Shown here: piece by piece, positions 19,657 to 27,856 of the stretch
Numbering within the stretch: position 1 is the first letter of the stretch
How the letters are laid out: every line of letters begins with the position of its first letter
NCBI GenBank assembly: GCA_037015955.1
Contig: CP143548.1
Span: forward strand, 2,784,001 to 2,848,000
DNA: 64,000 nucleotides
DNA from: Lachnospiraceae bacterium JLR.KK008
GTDB taxonomy: Bacteria > Bacillota > Clostridia > Lachnospirales > Lachnospiraceae
Direction: 5' to 3'
Position numbers and translations under genes: made by a program
The notes under the pieces: generated by a model
Databases searched by the model: none
What the model was told of the DNA's origin: nothing
The model's input: only the letters and a program-made list of their open reading frames with translations

Positions 19657-20511
19657 TCAACTATAAGAGCTTGACGACTTTGTAATCAATATGGGAGCTT
19701 TTTCATCAAAATCTTCCTCTTCATCATAATAACCATACCTCTTTAAAGCATGTTTAATATCCCGTAATTCTACTTCTGACTTAGGACCAATCCAAATCTC
19801 CTTGACAAAATCACTTTTTACGTTTGCAAAAGATAATTCAACATACGAAATCAGACGTCCTTTGGAAACTCTAAATGTTGGTTCTGTGAAACTCATATCA
19901 CCAACCTTTATTTCTTTCCACTTAGGATATGAATTCAGTATCAACCGCCACTCTCTTTCTTCTTCAAAACTGGGATTTTTATATATGGCAAATTCATCTT
20001 TATGATTCGAATTCAACTCTATCCCCGCGATTCCAATTCCTTTTAACTCCATATTTCTGAAAACTTCTTCAACAACCTTATCTACATATTTTTCTTGCTG
20101 ATTTTCATTATAAATAACTTTAGAAAAACTCAGATTATGGTGCATTATCTTGGGCATTCTCTCTAACTTCTTTTTACAAAATCCTATGCTAATCCCTTTT
20201 CCATCATCTGCATAGCCTCTCCATTGGCTAAGAGAATCCTTTTTTTCAGAAAAACATGCCACATATGTTATCATAGGATCATTTAGTTCCCCATTTATCC
20301 TATAGCCTGTTTCCCATGCATGTAAATTTTCCGGAGCGGCTTCTAATTCGCATTTGATCCTGTTTTTGATCTTATTACGAATATAAATGCTTTCTAAGCA
20401 ATCGTTTGACTTGCTGATATCAGACATCCATAAAGAAGCATTCTGAATAATACTTAGAAATCCTTCAAGAGAACAATAATGATATACAATCTCTTCTTTT
20501 TCATTTTCCAT
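19657..20511 (-). CDS. DUF2971 family protein
   Basis: A 284-residue soluble protein resembling DUF2971, whose biochemical function is unknown to me. The N-terminus YHYCSLEGFLSIIQNASLWMSD carries the family opening (YHYCSL, then a Trp-Ser/Ala-Asp turn and a nearby ND, here SND). Mid-protein ACFSEKKDSLSQWRGYADDG (CFSE then SQWRGYA) is the second family mark, followed by GISIGF. There is no signal peptide or membrane helix. It overlaps the RhuM-like gene upstream by 11 bases, so the pair is an operon. Codon use is AT-rich compared with uvrB and the kinase locus on either side, suggesting transfer. DUF2971 genes are often found in variable or defence-type gene sets. Confidence 0.78.
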   Translation of the reverse strand: MENEKEEIVYHYCSLEGFLSIIQNASLWMSDISKSNDCLESIYIRNKIKNRIKCELEAAPENLHAWETGYRINGELNDPMITYVACFSEKKDSLSQWRGYADDGKGISIGFCKKKLERMPKIMHHNLSFSKVIYNENQQEKYVDKVVEEVFRNMELKGIGIAGIELNSNHKDEFAIYKNPSFEEEREWRLILNSYPKWKEIKVGDMSFTEPTFRVSKGRLISYVELSFANVKSDFVKEIWIGPKSEVELRDIKHALKRYGYYDEEEDFDEKAPILITKSSSSYS

Positions 20512-21547
20512 TGCTTTCTTCCTCTACTTCCTCTATTTCCAACAACATCCTGTCAAAATCACTCTGATACAGCAGATCCTGACTTATACGATACTTTTCA
20601 AACTCGCTCAGCGCGTGCTGTTCTGCTATATTGGCTGAAATAGTTCCCGCATGTGTCAAAATTTCTTTCTTAGATAACCGTAAAATTCCTTCAAACTGTT
20701 CTGTCCAATCTTCCATCGTCATTGGAACATGTTCTTCTGCCCGCAATTCCGCCAAATCAAGATAGGCATTAACAATCCTTGCCATTGCAAATAACTCTTC
20801 TTCTGTCAGATAATTTTTAGCTACAATTACATAAAATCTCTGAATTTTACCATTTGGTGAATCTTTCCATGTCTGAAGCCCCATATGCTCCTTATTACTG
20901 TCTGCCCTATGATAAATTATCTCTGCTGCAGTTTCCCCATGAATCGCCCAGTGAAGTTGATTTTGAACTTTTGCAAAAAAGCGTCTGGTTGTCTGCGCTT
21001 TCGGATCATAGTCTATACTTGTAGCATATATATCTGTAACTTTCTGATAAAATCTTCGTTTTGATAACCGGATTTCACGGATTCTTTGTAATTGTTCTTC
21101 AAAATAATCCTTTGTTAAAATCGTCCCAAAATTTTTGAGTCGTTCATCATCCATCGTATAGCCTTTAATGGTAAATTCTTCTATAATACGATTTGCCCAT
21201 TTCCGAAATTGCACTGCCCGTTCTGAATCAACTTTATTTCCTACTGCGATAATCGCTTGCAAATTGTAATGATTTGTATTATAGCTTATACCATCTGATG
21301 CAGTTATTCGAAATTTTCGAATAACTGATATCTCGTCCAATTCACCATCTGCAAATATCTTTTTTAAGTGGTAATTAATGGTATGTGTCTCCACATTATA
21401 TAGTAAACCCATTATTTTCTGGGAAAGCCAGACATTTTCATCAAAATATATTGCATTTACATCACTTTTACCAGTAGCTGTAATAAATGTAAGATATTCT
21501 GCTGCCGAGGAACGCAAAATAGATATTTCTCTTTTCTTTTTTATCAT
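20501..21547 (-). CDS. RhuM-family (virulence RhuM-like) protein
   Basis: A 348-residue protein resembling the RhuM family, named after a Salmonella pathogenicity-island gene; the activity is unknown. Visible marks are an N-terminal region with WLSQKIMGLLYNVETHTINYHLK, which reads as a helix-turn-helix-like element (WLSQKIM then INYHLKKI). Next come YNLQAIIAVGNKVDSERAVQFRKW and a C-terminal helical half with AAEIIYHRADSNKEHMGLQ. These are given as landmarks rather than catalytic sites. The RBS is AAAGGA before the ATG. It is the first gene of an AT-rich pair with DUF2971 and is isolated from its neighbours by a terminator on the left-hand locus and an AT-rich gap. Confidence 0.78.
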   Translation of the reverse strand: MIKKKREISILRSSAAEYLTFITATGKSDVNAIYFDENVWLSQKIMGLLYNVETHTINYHLKKIFADGELDEISVIRKFRITASDGISYNTNHYNLQAIIAVGNKVDSERAVQFRKWANRIIEEFTIKGYTMDDERLKNFGTILTKDYFEEQLQRIREIRLSKRRFYQKVTDIYATSIDYDPKAQTTRRFFAKVQNQLHWAIHGETAAEIIYHRADSNKEHMGLQTWKDSPNGKIQRFYVIVAKNYLTEEELFAMARIVNAYLDLAELRAEEHVPMTMEDWTEQFEGILRLSKKEILTHAGTISANIAEQHALSEFEKYRISQDLLYQSDFDRMLLEIEEVEEESNGK

Positions 21548-21713
21548 TTTATCCTTTCATACTCTCCAGTTGAATTTGAACTTAATCCTATCTAATCTAT
21601 TACACAAATCCAGGTTACAAACTCTACCTGTCCGCCTGGTGTCATATACAAAAAGTATTCCACGAGAACTTTTTTAGCTTACCACAAAAATGATCTTTTG
21701 TATAGACAAAAAT

Positions 21714-21727
21714 CGAACTTTTGTTCT
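21714..21727. promoter_or_regulatory. LexA-like box upstream of RhuM/DUF2971 pair
   Basis: CGAACTTTTGTTCT contains a perfect GAAC-N4-GTTC inverted repeat and differs from the 14-base Gram-positive SOS consensus in one outer base. It is about 167 bases before the RhuM start, farther than a typical operator, so the target is uncertain. Confidence 0.35.
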
Positions 21728-21790
21728 TTATAATATAAAGTGCTATTGTTTTTCAAATGCCAAAACGCCATTAGTAAACCTGGAAACAGG

Positions 21791-21823
21791 AAAAATCCGG
21801 CTGATATTTGTATCATGCCGGAT
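21791..21823 (-). terminator. intrinsic terminator ending locus A
   Basis: On the minus strand ATCCGGC (21817-21823) pairs with GCCGGAT (21795-21801), extended by an inner TGAT/ATCA pair after a bulge, and runs into five T. It lies about 100 bases past the DhaKL stop. Confidence 0.85.
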
Positions 21824-21924
21824 CTTCTTTATCTCCTTGCCATTTCGATCTCTAATACATCAGAACCATCATGCTCTCACAGCCGGCTCTCAAACAATTC
21901 ATTTCCGTCTGTTCACATCTAATC

Positions 21925-23679
21925 TTACTTCATCATCCCCTCGACGAACTCTCTCATACTGCGGAAAATCAGATACACCGAAGTCGCGCCCGCGTCCTGA
22001 TGTCCGATCGCCCGCTCGAGCAGAGATTTCGCCCGTCCGAATTTGGCGACATATTTCTTCGTCTCTTCCATGCCTTGTCTTGCGCCTTCCTCGGCAGCTT
22101 TGAGCATCTCCAGCAGGCTCTTCTGGCAGTTTGCCTCCAGCGCTTCCACTGCTGGAATCAGGGCATCCACCATCGTCTTGTCCCCGGCCTGTGCACCGCC
22201 TCGTTCCTGGATTGCTGCCAGGCTCTTACGCTCCATTTTCGCCAGGTCTCCGGCTGTGAGCACCGCCGCAGGCTCCATATCTTTCGCGCCGGCCAGATAA
22301 AGGCTGCCGAAGATCACACCGGAGGCACCGCCCATTGACATGAGCATCGCCTGCCCGGCTGTCTCAAACAGCTGATACGCATTCGTCTCGCCCTGCATTT
22401 TGAGCAGCTTCTTCTTTGCTTTCTGCATACCGCCCGCCATACCGATCCCATGATCGCCGTCTCCGATCGCACTGTCAATCTCAGTCAGATACGGTTTATT
22501 GACAATGATCTGATCTGCAATATAGAGGAGCATATTTCTCGTATCTTCCGCATTCAGCTCCGTCAGCTCCCCTTCTCTGCTTCTGGTGATCACAGCCGCC
22601 TCAACATCGCTCTCGTCAAACTCCGGTTCTTCCTCCTCTTCCTCATCCGGTAAGGCGGAAGTCATTGCGGTCAGCTCGCCTTTGGCATAATACGGGGAAT
22701 AGCAGGGTGCATCATAATACGGTTTTAATTCCTCGTCCAGTTTTAGGAAGGTAATCGAAAATCCTCCCATCTCCATACACGTACAGTATGTCTTTACTTC
22801 TGCATCGTATACTTTCAGTCCATCTTTGTGCATCCGTTTGTACAGCTCATAGTACACAAGATTCAGCTCCAGAAGAGGCGTGGAGCCAAGCCCGTTCACC
22901 AGTACAGCCAGCTCGTCGCCCTCTTTCAATTCCATCTCTGCCTTGATCTCACGGTACATCCGATCCACCATATCACTGCACGGCATCATCTTTGTGCGCT
23001 CGATGCCCGGTTCGCCGTGAAGTCCCATACCAAACTCCATTTCGTCGTCCGCGATCTCAAAAGTCGGTTTCTCGTTGCCCGGAAGCGTCCCCGGAGAGAT
23101 GGCAAGCCCGATCGTGTTCGTATTGTCCCGTGCCTTCTCCGTGATGCGCACGACTTCCTCCAGGCTGAGTCCCGCATCACAGGCTGCGCCGGCGATCTTG
23201 ATCGTGTAGACATCTCCGGCAATCCCCCGGCGGTCTGTGATCCGCTCTCTCGGCGCAGATGCAAAATCGTCCCACTCACGCACATGGGCGGTCTTCATCC
23301 CTGCCGCACGGCACATCTCCTCCGCCATATCAAAGTTCAGATTGTCGCCCGCATAGTTTCCATAGACAAAGAGTACGCCCTTCCCCTGGTCGACAGCCTT
23401 CGCCGCCTCCATGATCAGCTCCGGATTCGGAGAGGCGCAGACATTGCCGCACGCCACCGCGTCCGCAAGTCCCGCACCGCAGTATCCGGTAAACAGCGGC
23501 TCATGCCCGCTGCCGCCGCCGATCACAAGCGCTACCTTATCCTTACGGCAGCCTTTATAGCGAAACGCATTGTACTCACCAATCTTTTTATAATATTTCC
23601 GGTAAGCCAGCAGATAGCCGGCAAGGCTCTCCTCCACAACATTAGATACATCTTTATTTAAAATCTTCTTCGTTCCCAC
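21925..23679 (-). CDS. fused DhaK-DhaL dihydroxyacetone-kinase-family sugar kinase
   Basis: An ATP-type kinase of the dihydroxyacetone kinase family acting on short ketoses (dihydroxyacetone, or erythrulose in the LerK/DerK branch). Residues 1-330 are the K domain: GGGSGHEP near residue 54, GNYAGD near residue 107, and GLHGEPG near residue 220, whose His forms the covalent link to the substrate. An acidic linker (about residues 340-365, many Glu) leads to the L domain, with the ADP/Mg loop AIGDGDHGIGM and GGASGVIFGSLY. It is 584 residues, the usual fused length. The start is a GTG with GGGGG upstream. It is the last gene of locus A, 12 bases after the SIS gene. The exact substrate cannot be read from sequence. 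Confidence 0.9.
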   Translation of the reverse strand: MGTKKILNKDVSNVVEESLAGYLLAYRKYYKKIGEYNAFRYKGCRKDKVALVIGGGSGHEPLFTGYCGAGLADAVACGNVCASPNPELIMEAAKAVDQGKGVLFVYGNYAGDNLNFDMAEEMCRAAGMKTAHVREWDDFASAPRERITDRRGIAGDVYTIKIAGAACDAGLSLEEVVRITEKARDNTNTIGLAISPGTLPGNEKPTFEIADDEMEFGMGLHGEPGIERTKMMPCSDMVDRMYREIKAEMELKEGDELAVLVNGLGSTPLLELNLVYYELYKRMHKDGLKVYDAEVKTYCTCMEMGGFSITFLKLDEELKPYYDAPCYSPYYAKGELTAMTSALPDEEEEEEPEFDESDVEAAVITRSREGELTELNAEDTRNMLLYIADQIIVNKPYLTEIDSAIGDGDHGIGMAGGMQKAKKKLLKMQGETNAYQLFETAGQAMLMSMGGASGVIFGSLYLAGAKDMEPAAVLTAGDLAKMERKSLAAIQERGGAQAGDKTMVDALIPAVEALEANCQKSLLEMLKAAEEGARQGMEETKKYVAKFGRAKSLLERAIGHQDAGATSVYLIFRSMREFVEGMMK

Positions 23680-23691
23680 ACAAGATTCCCC

Positions 23692-24255
23692 CTATTCTAC
23701 ATTTCTGTGGCGCTTTGACATCTCTTCAAACGAAAGTCCCGGTGTCTCGTCGACAATCGTCATAATAATAATGTCGAACAGGATCAGCAGACATTGCTCA
23801 AACAGATTTCCCATCGGCTGAAAAGAAGGGACGACCTCGTCCGTCCCCCGATAGACCGCCGCCGGCACGAAAAATACGTTATCCGCCAGATTTTTCGCCG
23901 TATCCCCGCTCGGCGAGCCTGTGACGACATAAAGCGTTGCGCCCGCCGCCTTCGCACGCTCACAGATATAATTGATATGTCCGATCCGTCCGTCGCCGAG
24001 CGTGGCGATGAGCAAGTCACCTTTGCCGATCGAAGGCGTCGTATCGTCCCAGATCCAGTGGATCTCCTTGCCCATGTGCATCAGCCGCATCGCAAATGCT
24101 CTCGTCGCCATTCCCTCGCGCCCCACACCGATCAGAAAGATCCGCTCATGCGCTTTCACCGTATCGATAAACTCCCGCATCCCTTTCTCGTCAACCCGTT
24201 CAAATACCTGCCGGTATTCTTCCAATATTTTTTCACAGGTAATTCGATAATCCAT
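23692..24255 (-). CDS. SIS-domain sugar-phosphate isomerase, PHI-like (locus A)
   Basis: A 187-residue single SIS domain resembling 6-phospho-3-hexuloisomerase and related ketose/aldose phosphate isomerases. Marks are IFLIGVGREGM (sugar-phosphate loop start), the DTTPSIGKGDLLIATLGDG segment (DTTP and GDLLIA typical of PHI), YVVTGSPSG, and a C-terminal LFDIIIM helix. The gene is preceded by AAGGAGG. It stands between the TIM-barrel epimerase and the kinase, so it should act on the phosphorylated ketose. No hexulose-phosphate synthase is present, which argues against formaldehyde assimilation. Its paralogue at 50438-51001 is about 75 % identical by ungapped hand count, and both keep WIWDDTTP. 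Confidence 0.85.
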   Translation of the reverse strand: MDYRITCEKILEEYRQVFERVDEKGMREFIDTVKAHERIFLIGVGREGMATRAFAMRLMHMGKEIHWIWDDTTPSIGKGDLLIATLGDGRIGHINYICERAKAAGATLYVVTGSPSGDTAKNLADNVFFVPAAVYRGTDEVVPSFQPMGNLFEQCLLILFDIIIMTIVDETPGLSFEEMSKRHRNVE

Positions 24256-24268
24256 TCCGCACGCCTCC

Positions 24269-25156
24269 TTATTTGTCCAGCTCTTTATGAAGGTAATCCA
24301 TCGTACGTTTCATCCCTTCATACACATGATCATCATCATCCTCAAAGATCGTCACCACTTCCAGATACTGCATAATATCTTCCAGTCCGGCGTCTTTCGT
24401 CGCCCGCCGGATCAGCTCCGGTGTGATCATACCTTCCCTAGTAAAATCCCAGTGGCGGTCCCAGAGGCCGTCCGTCTGCTGCAGATGTATCGAGCCGATA
24501 TAAGGCGCACACTTCTTAAACCAAAGATCAATATCCGCCTCCTCCTTCAGAAGCGGCCGGTACAGAGCGTGCCCCCAGTCGACCAGGAGTCTGACCGGGA
24601 TCGCCGTCCCCTCCAGATCCTTCATCATCTGCACCGACAACTCCGGACTGTGCGGGAATTCAGTAATCAGCGGCGTCGCCTCAATATGGATTTCCTGAAG
24701 CCCCTTTGTCTTCGCATAAGCGGCAAGCTCCCGCAGCGCTTCCAGCATGTCCTGATAGCGTTCCGTTCTCTTCACAGGATTACGTGCCTCATCATAAGTC
24801 ATCCCGCCTACAGGCGTCCCCATCACAGCGGCGCCCATATCTGCCGTGAGATCAGCCGCCCGTTTGAAAAAGATCAGCGCCGCCTCTCTCTGCGCCCTGG
24901 CCGGAGCCAGAAGATGCGCATAGGAATAAGAAGCAAGCCCGCCAAATGTGGCGTCGATCGCAACTCCCGCATTCGCAAATGCCTCCCGGTACTGTTTTGC
25001 CATAACATCTCTCTGCTCCTGCGGCCACCACGGATCGATCAGATCCCAGGTGAACTGCACATGATCGATACCGAAATCATGTTTTATCATATCCGCCAAC
25101 TGAACCGGGTTCAGCCAGCGCTTCACTGCAAATGAAAGATTTAATCCCCACTTCAT
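24269..25156 (-). CDS. TIM-barrel sugar-phosphate isomerase/epimerase
   Basis: A 295-residue member of the xylose-isomerase-like TIM-barrel group that includes tagatose 3-epimerase and the tetrulose-phosphate racemase EryC. Candidate metal ligands appear in order: Glu in IHIEATP (about residue 155), Asp and His in LLVDWGHAL (about residue 190), His in GSIHLQQTDG (about residue 220) and Glu in YLEVV near the C-terminus. There is no signal peptide. It is followed 13 bases later by the SIS gene and preceded by the permease, so it is a metabolic enzyme for the imported sugar. Epimerisation of a phosphorylated ketose is inferred from the kinase context. Action on the free sugar before phosphorylation is the main alternative. 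Confidence 0.8.
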   Translation of the reverse strand: MKWGLNLSFAVKRWLNPVQLADMIKHDFGIDHVQFTWDLIDPWWPQEQRDVMAKQYREAFANAGVAIDATFGGLASYSYAHLLAPARAQREAALIFFKRAADLTADMGAAVMGTPVGGMTYDEARNPVKRTERYQDMLEALRELAAYAKTKGLQEIHIEATPLITEFPHSPELSVQMMKDLEGTAIPVRLLVDWGHALYRPLLKEEADIDLWFKKCAPYIGSIHLQQTDGLWDRHWDFTREGMITPELIRRATKDAGLEDIMQYLEVVTIFEDDDDHVYEGMKRTMDYLHKELDK

Positions 25157-25243
25157 ACCGTTCTCCTCCTATCTTTCGTTTCCTGCAAAAATGTATGAAT
25201 TGTGTGCGAAATTTCAAGTAATCAGTCGTCTCGCATTGATCTG

Positions 25244-26251
25244 TTAATTCAATTTAATTCTCTTCTGCCGATTCTCACGCACGATGTTAGAGATCGAGCT
25301 GAAGGAGATCGCCAATACTACCACAATACCGCTGACCGCCGACTGCCAGTATGAGTTCACACCAAACAGGACGATGATATTCTGTATGATCGTAATGACC
25401 GCTGCGCCGATCAGTGCACCTGCCGGATTGCCCACGCCGCCGGTCAGTGACACACCGCCGATAACGGAGGCAGCGATCGAATTCATCGGCCAGTCCTCGC
25501 CAATCGCCGTCTGCGCCGAACCGAGACGGCACACATACAAAAGTCCGGCCAATGCGGAGATCAGTCCGACGATCGAATAGATCATCACCCGGATGCGGTC
25601 TACTTTGATGCCGAGTATCTTTGCCGCCTCCTTGCTGTTGCCGATCGCATAGATGTAACGGCCTGTCTTTGTCATCCTCACCATAAAGAGGATCAACAGC
25701 AGCACGATCACGCAGATTACAAAGGGAATCGGGATCGGTCCCAGAGACTGTTTGCCGAGAAACTGTGGTCCCGCCGGAATGCCTGTGACAGCCTTCCCCT
25801 TTGTGATCACGAGGTTCACACCGCCGTATACTCCCTGCATACCGATCGTGGCAACCATGGAATTCAGACGGAGCCTTGTAATGATCAGTCCGTTGATCAG
25901 ACCGAACAGAAAACCCAGCCCCAGACCGATCACCAGAGACAGCCATGGATTCAGCCCTGCGTTCACCATCAGCATACCGGAAAGAATTCCGGAGAGGCAG
26001 GCGATCTTGCCGACTGACAGATCAAGTTCACCGACAAGAAGCAGCAATGACTGCGCGATACCGATCATACCGACAAACGCGAGGTCTCTCAGTACTGACT
26101 GCAGATTATAGACATTCAGGAAATAGGGAGATACCACACTGGCAACGATGATCATTATCACCAATACGGCTGCCATCGCAGTCATGTTGCTTTTCTTTAA
26201 TGCGCTGATCAGTGCATTTCCTGATTTTTGTTTTGCGTTTTCTTTACTCAT
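25244..26251 (-). CDS. ribose-type ABC transporter permease (locus A)
   Basis: Membrane subunit of a carbohydrate-uptake-2 importer (RbsC family). The 335-residue protein begins with a short Lys-rich cytoplasmic end and has about eight to ten hydrophobic helices. It contains the family segments LLLVGELDLSVGKIACLSG, ALINGLIITRLR-like GLINGLIITRL and the coupling-helix region AIGNSKEAAKILGI, followed by SVIGGVSLTGGVGNPAGAL. A strong GGAG site precedes the ATG. It follows the ATPase gene by 18 bases. Only one permease gene is present, so it would act as a homodimer, unlike locus B with two. Confidence 0.93.
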   Translation of the reverse strand: MSKENAKQKSGNALISALKKSNMTAMAAVLVIMIIVASVVSPYFLNVYNLQSVLRDLAFVGMIGIAQSLLLLVGELDLSVGKIACLSGILSGMLMVNAGLNPWLSLVIGLGLGFLFGLINGLIITRLRLNSMVATIGMQGVYGGVNLVITKGKAVTGIPAGPQFLGKQSLGPIPIPFVICVIVLLLILFMVRMTKTGRYIYAIGNSKEAAKILGIKVDRIRVMIYSIVGLISALAGLLYVCRLGSAQTAIGEDWPMNSIAASVIGGVSLTGGVGNPAGALIGAAVITIIQNIIVLFGVNSYWQSAVSGIVVVLAISFSSISNIVRENRQKRIKLN

Positions 26252-26269
26252 GATTTACTCCTCTATGTA

Positions 26270-27757
26270 TTAAGAATTCACACCGATGATCGCTCCGAGA
26301 ATCTCCTGCTGGCTCGTTTCTTTTTTATTTTCGAACTCCCCTGCCAGTCTGCCTTCGTACATCGCGATGATCCTGTTGGAACACTTCCTGATCTCCTCCA
26401 TCTCGGAAGAGATCATAATGATCCCGATCCCCTCTTCCTCCGCGAGCTTTTTCATCAACCGATAGATCTCCGTCTTCGTCCCCACATCGATGCCCTTGGT
26501 CGGTTCGTCAAACACAAGTATCTTCGGTTTGCACGCCATTGCACGTCCGATGATTACCTTCTGCTGATTGCCGCCGGACAGAAACTGGATTTCCTTATCC
26601 GAGCCGGGCGTCTTGACCTCATAAGTTTCTATCACATCCTGTGCCAGCTGCTCTTCCTTTTTCCGGGAAATATTCAGACCATTCGTGAGTTCATCCAGTA
26701 CGGAAATCGAGATATTTTCCCGGATCGAAAGCACCGGAAGAATCCCCTGCTTTTTGCGTTCCTCGGGAAGATAAATAAAATTATGCTTTACCGAATAGTT
26801 GGTATCCCCCAGTTTCCATTCCTTTCCGTCTATTTTCACAGATCCCTTATAGACTGGCAGATAACCGAAAATTGCCTGCATCAGCTCACTGCGGCCTGCA
26901 CCAACCAGACCGGAAAACCCAAGGATCTCGCCTTTTCTCAGTTGAAAGCTGACGTCCTCAAACCGCTCTCCCGTCAAATGTTCCACCTCAAGCAGCACTT
27001 CGTCCGAAGGATGTTCCGAATAAAATCTCTCGTCCTGATCCAGTTCGCGTCCGGTCATCTGCTTGATGACCCACGCCGTATCCACATCTTTGATCTGTGA
27101 AAAAGCAACCTTTTTTCCGTTCCGAAATACGGTAATCACATCAGAGAGCAGAAAGATTTCTTCCAGCTTATGAGAAATAAAAATAACCGCCTTGTTCTCT
27201 TCTCTGATTTTCTTCACAATCTCGAACAGGATCTCCGTATCCCGGCTCGTCAGACTTGTCGTCGGTTCGTCCAGCATCAGCACGTCATAGTCTTCATGCA
27301 CTGTCGCGCGGGCGATCTGCAGGAGCTGCTGCGAAGATACCGAAATGTCCTTCACCATATCGTCCGGTCTGATCGGAATCGAAAATTTCTCCAGAATCGG
27401 AACTGCCTTTTCTTCCAGTTCTCTCTGGTTGACCAGACCTTTTACACCGGATTTTTCATATGGCATAAACAGGTTTTCCGCGACAGACATATAGCTGAAC
27501 AGGTCGATCTCCTGGGGCACATATGCAATCTTATTAAAAAGGCTTTTATTTCTGATCGCATTCTCTCCGCCGATCAGTACCTCCCCCTCCTCCGGTTCAT
27601 AGACACCGGTCAGGCACTTGATCAATGTACTTTTCCCTGCACCGTTTTCTCCGATGATCGCATGAATCTCTCCCGGCTCGAAAGCAATATCCACCGAATC
27701 CAGCGCAACGACGCCCGGAAACATTTTTGTGATATTTTTTGCCTCTAATATTTTCAT
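26270..27757 (-). CDS. ribose-type sugar ABC transporter ATPase (locus A)
   Basis: Tandem ABC ATPase of the RbsA type, 495 residues, energising uptake with the adjacent permease. Domain 1 has GENGAGKSTL near residue 37, the signature variant VSSQQLLQIARA, Walker B VLMLDEPTTSLT and switch FISHKL. Domain 2 has the degenerate Walker A usual in this family (GLVGAGRSEL), signature LSGGNQQKVIIGRA and Walker B ILVFDEPTKGID. Both nucleotide sites therefore look normal for the family, which makes it the catalytic partner to the decayed homologue at 29017-30438. A hairpin in the gap upstream may lower its expression relative to the binding protein. Confidence 0.95.
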   Translation of the reverse strand: MKILEAKNITKMFPGVVALDSVDIAFEPGEIHAIIGENGAGKSTLIKCLTGVYEPEEGEVLIGGENAIRNKSLFNKIAYVPQEIDLFSYMSVAENLFMPYEKSGVKGLVNQRELEEKAVPILEKFSIPIRPDDMVKDISVSSQQLLQIARATVHEDYDVLMLDEPTTSLTSRDTEILFEIVKKIREENKAVIFISHKLEEIFLLSDVITVFRNGKKVAFSQIKDVDTAWVIKQMTGRELDQDERFYSEHPSDEVLLEVEHLTGERFEDVSFQLRKGEILGFSGLVGAGRSELMQAIFGYLPVYKGSVKIDGKEWKLGDTNYSVKHNFIYLPEERKKQGILPVLSIRENISISVLDELTNGLNISRKKEEQLAQDVIETYEVKTPGSDKEIQFLSGGNQQKVIIGRAMACKPKILVFDEPTKGIDVGTKTEIYRLMKKLAEEEGIGIIMISSEMEEIRKCSNRIIAMYEGRLAGEFENKKETSQQEILGAIIGVNS

Positions 27758-27782
27758 CTACTGATTCCTCATGGAAGAAACG

Positions 27783-27821
27783 GGGGACAAGCAACTGCAG
27801 TCCGGCAAGTCGCAAGTCCCC
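27783..27821 (-). terminator. intercistronic hairpin between binding protein and ATPase genes
   Basis: GGGGAC (27783-27788) and GTCCCC (27816-27821) close an imperfect stem with further GC and ACT/AGT pairs inside. There is no long T run. Such hairpins commonly protect or partly terminate the binding-protein message, giving excess binding protein over the membrane subunits. Confidence 0.55.
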
Positions 27822-27856
27822 TTTTCTCCCTCTTCAAATAATTTCAGATTCTATTA

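Larger units (their letters stand above)
21548..21924. other. 377-base AT-rich intergenic region
   Basis: Lies between the RhuM-like gene and the DhaKL gene. It contains the DhaKL terminator (21791-21823) and a LexA-like GAAC-N4-GTTC box (21715-21726). It also has a palindromic ATAC-AAAAA-GTAT (21646-21658) and a plus-strand TATAAT (21729-21734) with no convincing -35 or downstream gene. No coding sequence is supported here. Confidence 0.5.

Noticed and set aside
23692-24255. ribulose monophosphate pathway (formaldehyde fixation)
   Set aside because: The SIS protein resembles 6-phospho-3-hexuloisomerase, but no hexulose-6-phosphate synthase is present in either locus; the kinase context fits short ketoses better.
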